Origin: a virus
Strand: one strand, 5' to 3'
DNA: 64,000 bases
IMG/VR virus record: IMGVR_UViG_3300020183_005033
Span: 1 to 64,000 of that record
In this document: piece by piece, positions 8,303-16,587 of the stretch
How the letters are laid out: every line of letters starts with the position of its first letter
How positions within the stretch are numbered: the first letter of the stretch is position 1
The notes under the pieces: generated by a model
The model's database searches: none
Seen by the model: only the letters and a program-made list of their open reading frames with translations
What the model was told of the DNA's origin: nothing
Position numbers and translations under genes: made by a program

Positions 8303-8806
8303 TTAATAAAGTAGTGCGTCGTCTTCGTCTTGCTGGAACACTTCGCCGCTTTCATAAATTGGTTGCATTCTTGCTGCCGCCTTAACTGCTTGCTGAGGCT
8401 GAGGCCGCCTAACTTGCTGTTGAGGTTGTCTCTGTTGCTGCTGCTGTTGCAGCGGCCTTTGTTGCTGCTGAGGCTGACCCACAACGCTTCTAACTGACTG
8501 TACCAAAGCTTGCTGCAACTTAACACAACTATTTACAATATCCTCTACCTTTTGTTGAGCTAAAGATAAGTCTTCTTCAATGGCTTCGTTGCCCATCAAA
8601 GACTCTACGTGTTTTTCGGCAGCTTCAACAAAAATCTTATGGATAATTTCACCTTGGCTCATAGACAAAAAGGCTTCACGAATAGCCTTAGACTCTACAG
8701 CCTCGATAATCTGATTGGCTAGCTTTACCTTCTGCAAGGTGGAAAGCTTCTTAGGAACTGCCAGCAGTTGAGGCTGCTCGGCGTATTCTACTGGTTCTGC
8801 GCTCAT
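8303..8806 (-). CDS. Hypothetical glutamine-rich protein
   Basis: A 167-residue protein from ATG 8806, which has an AAGGAG six bases upstream placed right at the stop of the previous gene. An earlier in-frame ATG at 8842, with GGGGAG upstream, would add 12 residues and overlap that gene. Residues about 20-110 are helical and the C-terminal third is a low-complexity Q/P/R region with runs of four and six glutamines. No function recognised. Confidence 0.65.
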   Translation of the reverse strand: MSAEPVEYAEQPQLLAVPKKLSTLQKVKLANQIIEAVESKAIREAFLSMSQGEIIHKIFVEAAEKHVESLMGNEAIEEDLSLAQQKVEDIVNSCVKLQQALVQSVRSVVGQPQQQQRPLQQQQQQRQPQQQVRRPQPQQAVKAAARMQPIYESGEVFQQDEDDALLY

Positions 8807-8816
8807 TGGCTCTCCT

Positions 8817-9155
8817 TCAGTCGGCGACTTCTTCTTGCGCATTTTCGGCTCCCCAAGTTACTGTGAGTTCTCGTATTTCTTTAAGGAGCAGCGTATTAAA
8901 CTCCTTTGCTTTTGCGTTCTCGTTAATAATACTCTTAATTTTAGAGAAAAACAAGGAGTGTATGCGTTTTTTTGGAATACGTCCAACAACATGCCCATAC
9001 ACATCAATATCATCTTCAAAGCCCAAAGTATCTAGTGTCTGCAGTGCGGCAACCTCAACCTGCTCACGCGGGAATTTTCCCTTACGGAAGGGAGCTGAGG
9101 CAATATCTGCCGCCAAAGTCAGACACTCTATTGCTGCTGACTTATCTCCCCTCAT
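8817..9155 (-). CDS. Hypothetical protein
   Basis: A 112-residue protein starting MRGDKSAAIECLTLAADIAS, with a helical N-terminal half and a charged C-terminal helix. It lies 2 bases downstream of the RecA/UvsX gene on the same strand. No family recognised. Confidence 0.65.
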   Translation of the reverse strand: MRGDKSAAIECLTLAADIASAPFRKGKFPREQVEVAALQTLDTLGFEDDIDVYGHVVGRIPKKRIHSLFFSKIKSIINENAKAKEFNTLLLKEIRELTVTWGAENAQEEVAD

Positions 9156-9157
9156 GA

Positions 9158-10303
9158 TTAGTCCTCAAGGTCAATGTTGACTGTTTCGTTCTCTGATAGC
9201 TTCATAGAGGCTGTCATACATTGGCGTTCGACTGCTAGATAAGACGGAGTATCTGGGACAAGTGAGTCTTCTGTCTTCTCTTGTCCGTGAAACTTATGCT
9301 CTGCGCCTTTGTCATCCTTATATGCCCACCAGTGGAGGCTAGGCTTGCCTGAGTCGCCAGTTGGATGGTAGACAACGCCTAGCTTCTTAGCTAAGTTAAA
9401 TAGCGACCTGTTCCTATTGACAATCTGGCATGTTTCCATGTTGACTTGAAACTCAACAACACGACCCTCAACAGTATTGCGACTCTTAAGGACACGAGCA
9501 CGGATTGTCTTGCCAATCTTAACAGCATCCCTATCACTATTCTCAATGGTGTTGTTGTCGGCAGTCAAACCAGCGTCTTTGCGCTCTACGGACTCCATAA
9601 GGAGCATAAGGTCAGCTTGGTGTTTAAGCTTCTGCCCACCCGTCACAATCCACTTCTTAGGACCGCTTGGGTCGGCAGCCATGTCTTGAATAGCGTGTTG
9701 AATAAGAAAGCAAGCAACCTTGTTTTCAGCAGCCATGCGAGTCATAGCCTTAACCAACGGACCCATGACCTTAGCCATGCCGCCAAACTTGTTACCTGCC
9801 TGCTCAATCTCACCTTCCTTAATCTTCTTCTCGTCATATGCAGCGGTAGCGCCACCCAAGGAGTCTACGCCAATAGCGCAAAGACTACCTGGAGATTCCT
9901 TGACGCCCTCTTCAAGCATAGACAGCTTAGCAAATACCTTGTCTGGCTCATTAGAGCTGATAATCAAAAGGCGGTTCAGGTCAATACCAAACTGAGCAAG
10001 GCGGCGCACGCGGTCGGGCTTATTATGCAAATAATATTCAATATCAAAAATTACTGCGCCTGCTTCTGGATTAGCCTTCATAAGCTGACCAATCCAGTAG
10101 TACATAAGGAATGACTTGCAGGCTCCCGGGACGCCTGCAAGAATAGTGATACGGTCTGTAGGGATTTTGCCTGTGCCCCAGTTGAGGGCAGGGTCACCTG
10201 CGTCAAAGTTAGTCTTATCTTCCTGAGACGCAAGGTTGGCCGCCATGACTGCATAGTCTAGGTCACGGGTAAGCTTAGAAAAATAACCAGGTAGCTTAGC
10301 CAT
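9158..10303 (-). CDS. uvsX: RecA/UvsX-type recombinase
   Basis: A 381-residue strand-exchange ATPase. The P-loop is GVPGACKS near residues 56-63; as in T4 UvsX, the second glycine of the Walker A motif is replaced. A Walker-B-like segment is LCAIGVDSLGG, and a RecA-type L2/motif region follows (QHAIQDMAA, VTGGQKLKHQADLML). The protein should coat single-stranded DNA and drive recombination-dependent replication and repair with the SSBs and the SbcCD-like pair in the same block. Start ATG 10303 has AGGAGG just upstream. UvsX-like rather than host-like RecA is judged from the P-loop and the acidic C-terminus. Confidence 0.88.
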   Translation of the reverse strand: MAKLPGYFSKLTRDLDYAVMAANLASQEDKTNFDAGDPALNWGTGKIPTDRITILAGVPGACKSFLMYYWIGQLMKANPEAGAVIFDIEYYLHNKPDRVRRLAQFGIDLNRLLIISSNEPDKVFAKLSMLEEGVKESPGSLCAIGVDSLGGATAAYDEKKIKEGEIEQAGNKFGGMAKVMGPLVKAMTRMAAENKVACFLIQHAIQDMAADPSGPKKWIVTGGQKLKHQADLMLLMESVERKDAGLTADNNTIENSDRDAVKIGKTIRARVLKSRNTVEGRVVEFQVNMETCQIVNRNRSLFNLAKKLGVVYHPTGDSGKPSLHWWAYKDDKGAEHKFHGQEKTEDSLVPDTPSYLAVERQCMTASMKLSENETVNIDLED

Positions 10304-10337
10304 AAAAGTCCTCCTAACAATTAATAAAAATAAATGG

Positions 10338-10361
10338 AAGACTCTGATTACTCAGAGTCTT
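10338..10361 (-). terminator. Perfect hairpin over the stop codon of the ClpP-like gene
   Basis: AAGACTCTGA and TCAGAGTCTT form a perfect 10-bp stem with a 4-base loop, overlapping the stop at 10348-10350. Leftward it is followed by a T-rich but interrupted tract (CCATTTATTTTTATT), so it may be a weak terminator or attenuator between the ClpP-like gene and the recombinase gene. Confidence 0.45.
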
Positions 10362-11268
10362 TTTGAAACCCTAGTAGGGCTTCATTAATAACGCGGCGAG
10401 CGTCTGCTTTGTAATCTACAATGCGAGTTAGGTCACGCGCAAGCTTTTTTTCTTGCTCTTGTGTCAAACTTACAAATCTGTCCATAGAAACCGACTTTGG
10501 CTCGTAAACCAATGGGCAGCCCGACCAGACAACATTAATTTTTACATAACCGCCAAACAAAGAAACAGTTTCTTTTTCTTCTTTTTTAACTAGCTCTGTG
10601 GAGCATACAGCCTGAGCAACGCGGTCTGCAGCCTTAGCCTTAACAGCTTCACGGCCAAACAACCAGTAATCATCACGAATCAACTGTCGAAAACGCTCTA
10701 GCGGCAGTTGCATACGGTTTGCCTGGGCTGCGTCCATTGTCGTTGTGATTTGTTTCAAGAACTCTACAAAAGCGATTGCGTTTGGCTGAGGCTGCTGACG
10801 CAAACCAAATGAAGCAACGTGCTGCATCAAGATTGATGATTCGAGCACAACTCTTTCGTCGCACGCCTGCAAGATAACAAAAGACATTGAAGCTGAAAAG
10901 TCTGTAATACAAACGACTTTTTTATTTACGCTGCGGATAGCCTGAACAAGTTGAGCACCATCAATAACTGAGCCGCCCGGTGAGCTAAGAAATAGCTTTA
11001 CAGTTGATCCCTGATGGGACATCAACTCTCCAATAACCTTAGATACCGATGAGCCGGTAACCTCACCACGAAGTACAATTAGATTATCTGTTAGCAGCAT
11101 AGAGCTTTTTGAATCAGCTAGTCTTTGTTGACACTCAAGGCTTTGACAAGTTACGTCGCCGCTTGACTGAGTTAGAGCAGTCTTTTTGCTGTTATTTGAA
11201 AATTCTGATGCTACTGCCGTAGGAGCAAGAGCAAGTAGAATAGATGGCACGATAGATTTAAAAAACAC
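10348..11268 (-). CDS. Exported ClpP-like serine protease
   Basis: A 306-residue protein from GTG 11268, chosen because GGAGG lies four bases upstream and the product then begins with a clean signal peptide (MFFKSIVPSILLALAP then AVAS, cleavage likely after AVAS). The longer open frame would overlap the previous gene. The body is ClpP-like with a complete candidate triad: SSPGGSVIDG oxyanion segment, Ser in SASMS, His in MQHVAS, Asp in AADRVA. The C-terminal 80 residues are extra. It sits between the recombinase and a UvsY-like gene, which does not explain an envelope function. With the lipoprotein at 4.1-4.7 kb it makes two exported ClpP-like proteins in one phage. Confidence 0.78.
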   Translation of the reverse strand: MFFKSIVPSILLALAPTAVASEFSNNSKKTALTQSSGDVTCQSLECQQRLADSKSSMLLTDNLIVLRGEVTGSSVSKVIGELMSHQGSTVKLFLSSPGGSVIDGAQLVQAIRSVNKKVVCITDFSASMSFVILQACDERVVLESSILMQHVASFGLRQQPQPNAIAFVEFLKQITTTMDAAQANRMQLPLERFRQLIRDDYWLFGREAVKAKAADRVAQAVCSTELVKKEEKETVSLFGGYVKINVVWSGCPLVYEPKSVSMDRFVSLTQEQEKKLARDLTRIVDYKADARRVINEALLGFQKDSE

Positions 11269-11323
11269 AAAACCTCCAGTCGTTACAATAACATAAGAAA
11301 ACACCGTGTCTCTTATATCAAGA

Positions 11324-11803
11324 TTAAACCATACTTCCTGACATTTGTCTAGTCTCATTAAAGCCGTATCTTGAAGCTTTTATGCTGGACTGAGCCATAA
11401 TTAGATTCATCTTAATCAAATTAAGCTGTTCGAGCATAGCTTCATACATTGCTTCGCGCTGCTGAGCTGTTTGCACATCTGCATCAAGATTAACAAAGTG
11501 CTCTCTTAGGTCAGCAGTAGGCTTAGTAATATTCATATGTTGGCAGTATTCTGGAAATCGCTCTAGGGCGGCTAGAGCCTTAGAGCGTTTAACCTCAGAG
11601 CGTGCCATATTGAAACTATAAGTCACTGACCCCAAATAGCCACTCAAAAGGCTCATACCTTCAGACAGAGCCGAAATGGCTCTGTTGGCATCGTAGTCCG
11701 TCTTGAGTTCGTGAATATTTGATGCAATGACGAGATAGTTTTTAAGAGTATCAACATACTCAGGAATAACGTCCTGAGAATCAACCCGCTTTACTTCTTT
11801 CAT
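11324..11803 (-). CDS. Hypothetical helical protein, possible UvsY-like recombination mediator
   Basis: A 159-residue, almost wholly helical protein starting MKEVKRVDSQDVIPEYVDTL. Size, helical make-up, the order of segments (a basic ARSEVKRSKALAAL helix, then a C-terminal ASRYGF near the end) and placement between the gp32-like gene and the recombinase resemble T4 UvsY, which loads UvsX on gp32-coated DNA. The similarity is by pattern only. A T-rich, C-rich stretch with GGGGGG on the transcript gives its ribosome-binding site. Confidence 0.5.
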   Translation of the reverse strand: MKEVKRVDSQDVIPEYVDTLKNYLVIASNIHELKTDYDANRAISALSEGMSLLSGYLGSVTYSFNMARSEVKRSKALAALERFPEYCQHMNITKPTADLREHFVNLDADVQTAQQREAMYEAMLEQLNLIKMNLIMAQSSIKASRYGFNETRQMSGSMV

Positions 11804-11845
11804 AGCTTCCCCCCCTATTCTTCCGTGTTTGCGAGTGTTCCGGAA

Positions 11846-12811
11846 TTACCGGAACACTGCATCGAGAGCATCGTCAATAGATGACTGTGGTGCCGCCTTT
11901 GGGGCTGCCGGTTTAGCCTGTGGTGCCGGAACACTGGCTTTGGGCAACATAGAAGGCACGTCGTCTTCTTCTACTGGGGCTGATACCGTAGTCGTATTGC
12001 TACGGCGGTCTGGGTTCTGACCAGTAGCAAGGTACTCTTGCACTTCTCCCAAAGTCCACATATAGTTAGACGCAATCTCAACAACATCTGGCAAGTCAGA
12101 TTCCTTAAGGCTTTTAAGAGCTTGTGACGGCTCAGCCTTAAAGACCGCCAAAACAGGGTCATCAAGTCCTTCAACCTTCTGCTCTGTTCTGTAGAGGTCT
12201 ACAGAATACTCAGTATTCAAGCCTGAGCCTGTGCGTGAAATGCGCAGCCAACCCGTAGGAGCCATCGTGTTGAACAGGTTTGTGCCCTTACGACGCAAAG
12301 TCTGATACAAGCCCTCTTGCGCCGGCTTGTCAGCATAAGCTTCTGTACCAAACAGAATCTTAATGACAGTCTCAGGCACCTCAAGTGCTTCGACCTTGTC
12401 TGACCCCAAGACGTTTACAAGGAGAACGCCTCTGCGTGTTGGTCTGTGAATCTTAGCCTGAGCGTCAAGCTCTTTGTACTCAGCACTTTCCTTGTTCTTG
12501 ATTTCTTTTTGCTTCTTCTTCAATTCCATAAAGAGTTCAAACTGAGGGTCTTTCTGACCCTGAACTTGCAATGATGGACGTGTCCAGTTGGCCATAGTGC
12601 CATCTGGCATCTTCTTCTTGTAGGTAAACTTATTGAAGCCATAGTAGAAGGCAGGATTGCCTCCTCCATCCTTCATGTAGACAATAGGGATGATTTTGCA
12701 AATAAGTGGCTTGCCGTCTGGCACGCTCAGCGCCTTGGGGCGTCCACCAGCGGAGCCAGATTTTGCAGTCTCAGGAAGAGCATCAGGATTAAAATTATCA
12801 AGAAATGACAT
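11846..12811 (-). CDS. gp32-like single-stranded DNA-binding protein
   Basis: A 321-residue protein. ATG 12811 (MSFLDNFNPDAL) is preferred over the TTG five codons earlier because GGAGG sits eight bases before it and the short N-terminal MSF-type arm resembles T4-type SSBs. The core contains KPLICKIIPI and GWLRISRTGSG beta segments with many aromatic and basic residues. A proline/alanine-rich linker leads to an acidic C-terminal tip (SSIDDALDAVF), the usual protein-interaction tail of SSBs. No clear zinc ligand set was seen. It should protect replication intermediates. A second, bacterial-type SSB lies at 29.4 kb. Confidence 0.7.
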   Translation of the reverse strand: MSFLDNFNPDALPETAKSGSAGGRPKALSVPDGKPLICKIIPIVYMKDGGGNPAFYYGFNKFTYKKKMPDGTMANWTRPSLQVQGQKDPQFELFMELKKKQKEIKNKESAEYKELDAQAKIHRPTRRGVLLVNVLGSDKVEALEVPETVIKILFGTEAYADKPAQEGLYQTLRRKGTNLFNTMAPTGWLRISRTGSGLNTEYSVDLYRTEQKVEGLDDPVLAVFKAEPSQALKSLKESDLPDVVEIASNYMWTLGEVQEYLATGQNPDRRSNTTTVSAPVEEDDVPSMLPKASVPAPQAKPAAPKAAPQSSIDDALDAVFR

Positions 12812-12826
12812 AGTATGTACCTCCAA

Positions 12827-13480
12827 TTAAACATGTTTAGCAATAAATTCAAAAGATGTGTCAGCGTTCTCCGCGTTCACAATAAGAGTATCGTCAAAAA
12901 TTAGATTATCTTTAGGCGCATCAGAAATAAGTAATAGTTTTGATGACATAGCCCTTAGTGTAGAAAAATAATCTTCAGAAATGTCATGAACTACCGTAAA
13001 GTATACCTTAGTGTCTGTTCGCTGTGTATCGAACATACAGCTCAGAGTCGTACCATCTTGGCAGTTAACCAAGTAATCTAAAACACGCGCATAGTCATAA
13101 GCCTCCTTTACTACCAAATCAACATTATTATAAGACCTGACAGGGTCGTCAGAAACACGGCAAACTTCATTAAAGTGCATCATAACTTCTTGAAGCAGCA
13201 TAAGAGAGACTGACTCAGATAGCTCCATAATGTCTTTTGATGGCTCTGGGAGTCTATGGGAGTATCCCTCTTCTCTAAGGTAATTAACAGCATCCATGAC
13301 AAATAGCCCCGGCCATGGCATGTACTTAGCCTGAGCTTCTAGGAGCTGCTGTATCACTCCTTGAAAGATGCTATTGTCTTTTGACTTCAACACAACCCAC
13401 ACTGGCACAGGGGTGTGCTTGCTGTAAATAGTTGACTGTTTGTCTCTGAACGCCCAGCGGCTTTTCTCAAGTCTTTGCAT
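12827..13480 (-). CDS. Hypothetical protein
   Basis: A 217-residue protein starting MQRLEKSRWAFRDKQSTIYS. A mixed alpha/beta fold is likely; no motif was recognised. It overlaps the 3-prime end of the RuvC-like gene by 14 bases and is followed after 15 bases by the SSB gene, so it is part of the replication operon. Confidence 0.65.
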   Translation of the reverse strand: MQRLEKSRWAFRDKQSTIYSKHTPVPVWVVLKSKDNSIFQGVIQQLLEAQAKYMPWPGLFVMDAVNYLREEGYSHRLPEPSKDIMELSESVSLMLLQEVMMHFNEVCRVSDDPVRSYNNVDLVVKEAYDYARVLDYLVNCQDGTTLSCMFDTQRTDTKVYFTVVHDISEDYFSTLRAMSSKLLLISDAPKDNLIFDDTLIVNAENADTSFEFIAKHV

Positions 13481-14039
13481 TTGCTTTGCCTTTCTTCTTT
13501 GTAGACTTTTTCTTCTTTGGTTTGACTTCTTTTTCTACAATAAACTGACCATATTCTTTATACCAATAAGCAATCAACAGGGCATCTATGATTCCCTCGT
13601 GGGGCTTACTGCTTCTTTTTGTAGCAAGAAAATCCTCTGAAGGAAAGAACTTTTTTGCAACCTGTAGGCTTCTAGCCTTGGCGTCCTCCAAAGTAGACTC
13701 TGTTTCATGGAGTTTTGTTGCCCAAGTACGGGGAGCAACTAATGCTACATTGTCTGCATAAACAGAAGCCATGGCAAAGAGCAGACCGAAGTTATAGCCA
13801 GAAGTCCAAGCTGAGCTGACCCCCTCCCCCGGTCTTGGTGCCTGCCTTTCCAAAACTACAACATCCGGCTTATAGTTAATCATAAGTTTTCTGACTTCAG
13901 TCAGATTGATTGTAGACTTCTTATTTTTAAGGTTTTTATCAATCGGCATCCTGCCGCGAGCAACGACCACGGAACCATCAAATATTGCATATCCGCCGGA
14001 AATACCCGGGTCAAAAGCCATAATAATTCTTATTTTCAT
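13467..14039 (-). CDS. RuvC-like Holliday junction resolvase (RNase H fold)
   Basis: A 190-residue protein with the acidic pattern of RuvC: Asp in AFDPGISGGYAI near residue 10, Glu in VVLERQAP near 76, and the C-terminal Asp in EGIIDALLIA near 150. It ends with a lysine-rich tail (KPKKKKSTKKKGKANAKT). The expected role is cutting four-way junctions before packaging or resolving recombination intermediates. It overlaps the primase gene by 4 bases. Confidence 0.82.
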   Translation of the reverse strand: MKIRIIMAFDPGISGGYAIFDGSVVVARGRMPIDKNLKNKKSTINLTEVRKLMINYKPDVVVLERQAPRPGEGVSSAWTSGYNFGLLFAMASVYADNVALVAPRTWATKLHETESTLEDAKARSLQVAKKFFPSEDFLATKRSSKPHEGIIDALLIAYWYKEYGQFIVEKEVKPKKKKSTKKKGKANAKT

Positions 14040-15037
14040 AAATTATTCCAATCAATAAGATTATCCGTCTTATTTATAATAAATTCTGGCTTCTTTGTCA
14101 ATTCTCCTGCCTCTTGCATTAGTTTTTCTATAGTAGGCAGAACGCGGTCGTTGTGCATTTCAGGGTCTTTGAAACAATGAAAGATAGCTTCTGACCCAGT
14201 AATGTGCAAGTTGTCTCCGTGATTATCTCCGCCCTCTTCTCTGCAGCAAGGACAAGCAACCTGCAATCTGCCGCCAATCTCTGTTGATAGTCCAAGATAT
14301 GTATTCACATACCAATTTATTTTCTTAACGATATCTTTTCTGTCATGCGACGCAGGTGATGCTTGAGCGTCTTTTTGGAAGATTTGATGCCATTTTGTTT
14401 GTTTGTATCGCTCTTCAAATTCAGGTGAGTAAATGATATCAAAAAGTTCTTGATTATTAACTCTGTCAGATATTTCGACAATCTGCTGTACTGTGCCGCC
14501 ACGTCTAGCATTTGGAAACCGAGTGAAGCGAGCGGGGTCACTACATGCACGGTCATTTTTCTCTTCGCACAAATGATGAATCCTGTAAAAGATGTCTTTG
14601 TATTGTAATAAGCCATTGCTTTTAAGTTCTCCTACATGGTGGTAGAGTGGCTCTTTAAGGGAAATGATAAAGTGGTAGGACTTGCCGCCAGAATAGACAC
14701 AAGCAGAGTAGGGTAGACCTAGCTTCTTCATGAATGGAATTTGCTCTTCAAGCGGTAACTTATCAAATTCAATAAGAAAATTTCTAAGAACAAATACATT
14801 TTCAGAAGTTTTATTAATATTAATTTGCTTAGCAGCGTTGACGGCAATGTAGGCACCCTTTTCAAAATCCCTATCAATAAAGTTGACTATGGCCTGTTCT
14901 TTGGGCATAGAGAAATGCTTTTGGAGCAGGTAGTCGGTTGCCCAGACATACTGTTCCTCCCCATATAAAAGAGTCATGTACTTAATAACCGGCATCAACG
15001 CTTCCTTACTGATGCCGTCCCTTGGGGTTTTACGCAC
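14036..15037 (-). CDS. DNA primase, PrimPol-like with C-terminal zinc-binding motif
   Basis: A 333-residue protein. The middle has signatures of archaeo-eukaryotic-type primases: SGGKSYHFIISL near 112-123 and DPARFTRFPNARR near 163-175. Near residues 255-285 a DnaG-like zinc motif appears (VACPCC, then HITGSEAIFHCF). It should make RNA or DNA primers for the DnaE polymerase and the helicase at 16.6-17.6 kb. The joining of a PrimPol-like core to a CHC2-like zinc segment placed after, not before, the catalytic part is unusual. The family assignment is by motif. Confidence 0.72.
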   Translation of the reverse strand: MRKTPRDGISKEALMPVIKYMTLLYGEEQYVWATDYLLQKHFSMPKEQAIVNFIDRDFEKGAYIAVNAAKQININKTSENVFVLRNFLIEFDKLPLEEQIPFMKKLGLPYSACVYSGGKSYHFIISLKEPLYHHVGELKSNGLLQYKDIFYRIHHLCEEKNDRACSDPARFTRFPNARRGGTVQQIVEISDRVNNQELFDIIYSPEFEERYKQTKWHQIFQKDAQASPASHDRKDIVKKINWYVNTYLGLSTEIGGRLQVACPCCREEGGDNHGDNLHITGSEAIFHCFKDPEMHNDRVLPTIEKLMQEAGELTKKPEFIINKTDNLIDWNNL

Positions 15038-15051
15038 AACCTCCCCCTTAA

Positions 15052-16053
15052 TTAAAAATTGTCATAATCGTCATTAAAACCCATTGAGCGCTGTTCTTTC
15101 TTAAGACCGCCCGACTCCGCTCTCTTGCGCTGTAATAGCACCTCAGCTACCGCCTCCGCAAGAGGAATATCATACAGCTCATGACGCAACACAGCTTCCT
15201 TGCTGTAAGCAGGAGTCATCTTAGTGCCTGCAAACAATTGCTTCTCATCGGCAGTTAGCTCTCTATCCATGAACTTTTCTACAAGAAAAATAATTTCTTC
15301 GTCTTTTGGGGGTTCTACTTCGCGAACAATGTCGAATCGTCCGGGTCTGCTGGTCAAAGTTTTATTCAATACATCCAAGTAGTTAGTTGTAGCCACAACA
15401 AGAGTTGGGATTCTAAAGACATCTGCGTTACCGTCTAAAAAGTTAAGAAGGTCGGAATCAACCCGCCCTGCTCTCTCTTCTAGTCCAGACCCACCAATAT
15501 CTTCAATGACCAGCAAAATAAGGCTGGCTGCTGTCTCTTGCGCATTGGAAAACATATCAATAAGAGTCTCAAAACTAACTTGCTGAGAATCTACCCTAAG
15601 AATACAAGCCTTGGGCATCTTAACAATCTGACGGCAAAAATAGTTAATGAGGCTAGACTTACCTACCCCCGGTTCGCTGCCAAACAGAAATCCCCGCTTA
15701 GGGGCAATTTTTCTTTTCTTATAAATATCCAATTTTGACATAAACACATCAAAATGCTTCATAAGCTCTCTCGAAGTGTCTGTCTCGTAATACTGAACTT
15801 CGGTCAACTCCATAGGCTGTAGCCCCTCTTCAGGGGTAATACGCCATGCGCCTTCAGTAATCTTGTAGGTTTCTTTTGTCTTAGGAGTTTGGATGTCCAT
15901 ATCTAGCAAATGAGGTTCAGATACCTTAACGACATTTCCTAGCTCATCTACCGACTCAATGGTCTTATTGACAACGAGCTGATAGTTGCCCAACTCTACC
16001 TGCAAACCTGGCTGAAGCTTAGTAATGCTGCGTACCTTAGCAATCTTAGACAT
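15052..16053 (-). CDS. AAA+ ATPase, FtsH/Cdc48-like ATPase core
   Basis: A 333-residue protein from ATG 16053 (MSKIAKVRSITK), which has a GGAG eight bases upstream. The N-terminal 110 residues are beta-rich and unassigned. The AAA core has Walker A GSEPGVGKSS, Walker B LLVIEDIGG, sensor VVATTNY and an arginine-finger region SRPGRFD, closest in style to classic AAA remodelling ATPases. No protease domain is attached. Its place among replication genes suggests remodelling of replisome or recombination complexes. Confidence 0.75.
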   Translation of the reverse strand: MSKIAKVRSITKLQPGLQVELGNYQLVVNKTIESVDELGNVVKVSEPHLLDMDIQTPKTKETYKITEGAWRITPEEGLQPMELTEVQYYETDTSRELMKHFDVFMSKLDIYKKRKIAPKRGFLFGSEPGVGKSSLINYFCRQIVKMPKACILRVDSQQVSFETLIDMFSNAQETAASLILLVIEDIGGSGLEERAGRVDSDLLNFLDGNADVFRIPTLVVATTNYLDVLNKTLTSRPGRFDIVREVEPPKDEEIIFLVEKFMDRELTADEKQLFAGTKMTPAYSKEAVLRHELYDIPLAEAVAEVLLQRKRAESGGLKKEQRSMGFNDDYDNF

Positions 16054-16064
16054 AAAAAACTCCG

Positions 16065-16334
16065 TCAAATGCTAAAAATCAAATCGTCCATTGATACATA
16101 AGTTCCAGAAAGAGCACCGGAAGCCTCTGCACATATTTGCGGGTCTATAACATCGCTATGCCAGATAGCATTGTCGGAAGACTTGGTAATTGCGGCTATT
16201 GCAACAAATGATTCACTATCATCAATCCAATATTGAGAAATAGTCAAAATAAGCCTCGGAGCGTCATCATCAACATAAAAGGCATTTTGCGAAGTTTGCG
16301 CCAAACCGCCATTCATGTATCTATTTGCTCTCAT
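16065..16334 (-). CDS. Small hypothetical protein, tandem paralogue
   Basis: An 89-residue protein starting MRANRYMNGGLAQTSQNAFY. It shares an arrangement with the next gene upstream: basic start, a short linker, a FYVDDDAPR/HYVDESPAR box, then a hydrophobic beta segment. The two look like an old tandem duplication. It overlaps its neighbour by 14 bases. Function unknown. Confidence 0.6.
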   Translation of the reverse strand: MRANRYMNGGLAQTSQNAFYVDDDAPRLILTISQYWIDDSESFVAIAAITKSSDNAIWHSDVIDPQICAEASGALSGTYVSMDDLIFSI

Positions 16335-16587
16335 CTTTTGTCTCCTGAATCAGTTTGCAAGCCCATCTTTCTTGTTGTTTCGGTTTAAATTTTGGGTCGT
16401 AGGCGTCAAAACATCTCAGTCTACCTGTAGCATCACTAAAACCTAAAGCATAAATGTCTATAAACATTTTGCCGTTTTCTAACACATACGCCAAAATGCT
16501 TTGAATCCTAGCCGGAGACTCATCAACATAGTGGGTGTCCTGCTTGGTTTGTTCTGGGCTGCTGAGGTCTACGTAATTAGCTTTCAT
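16321..16587 (-). CDS. Small hypothetical protein, tandem paralogue
   Basis: An 88-residue protein starting MKANYVDLSSPEQTKQDTHY, containing the HYVDESPAR box shared with the gene at 16065-16334. No family recognised. It is coupled by an ATGA overlap to the helicase gene and may be a helicase-associated accessory protein, though only neighbourhood supports that. Confidence 0.6.
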   Translation of the reverse strand: MKANYVDLSSPEQTKQDTHYVDESPARIQSILAYVLENGKMFIDIYALGFSDATGRLRCFDAYDPKFKPKQQERWACKLIQETKDESK

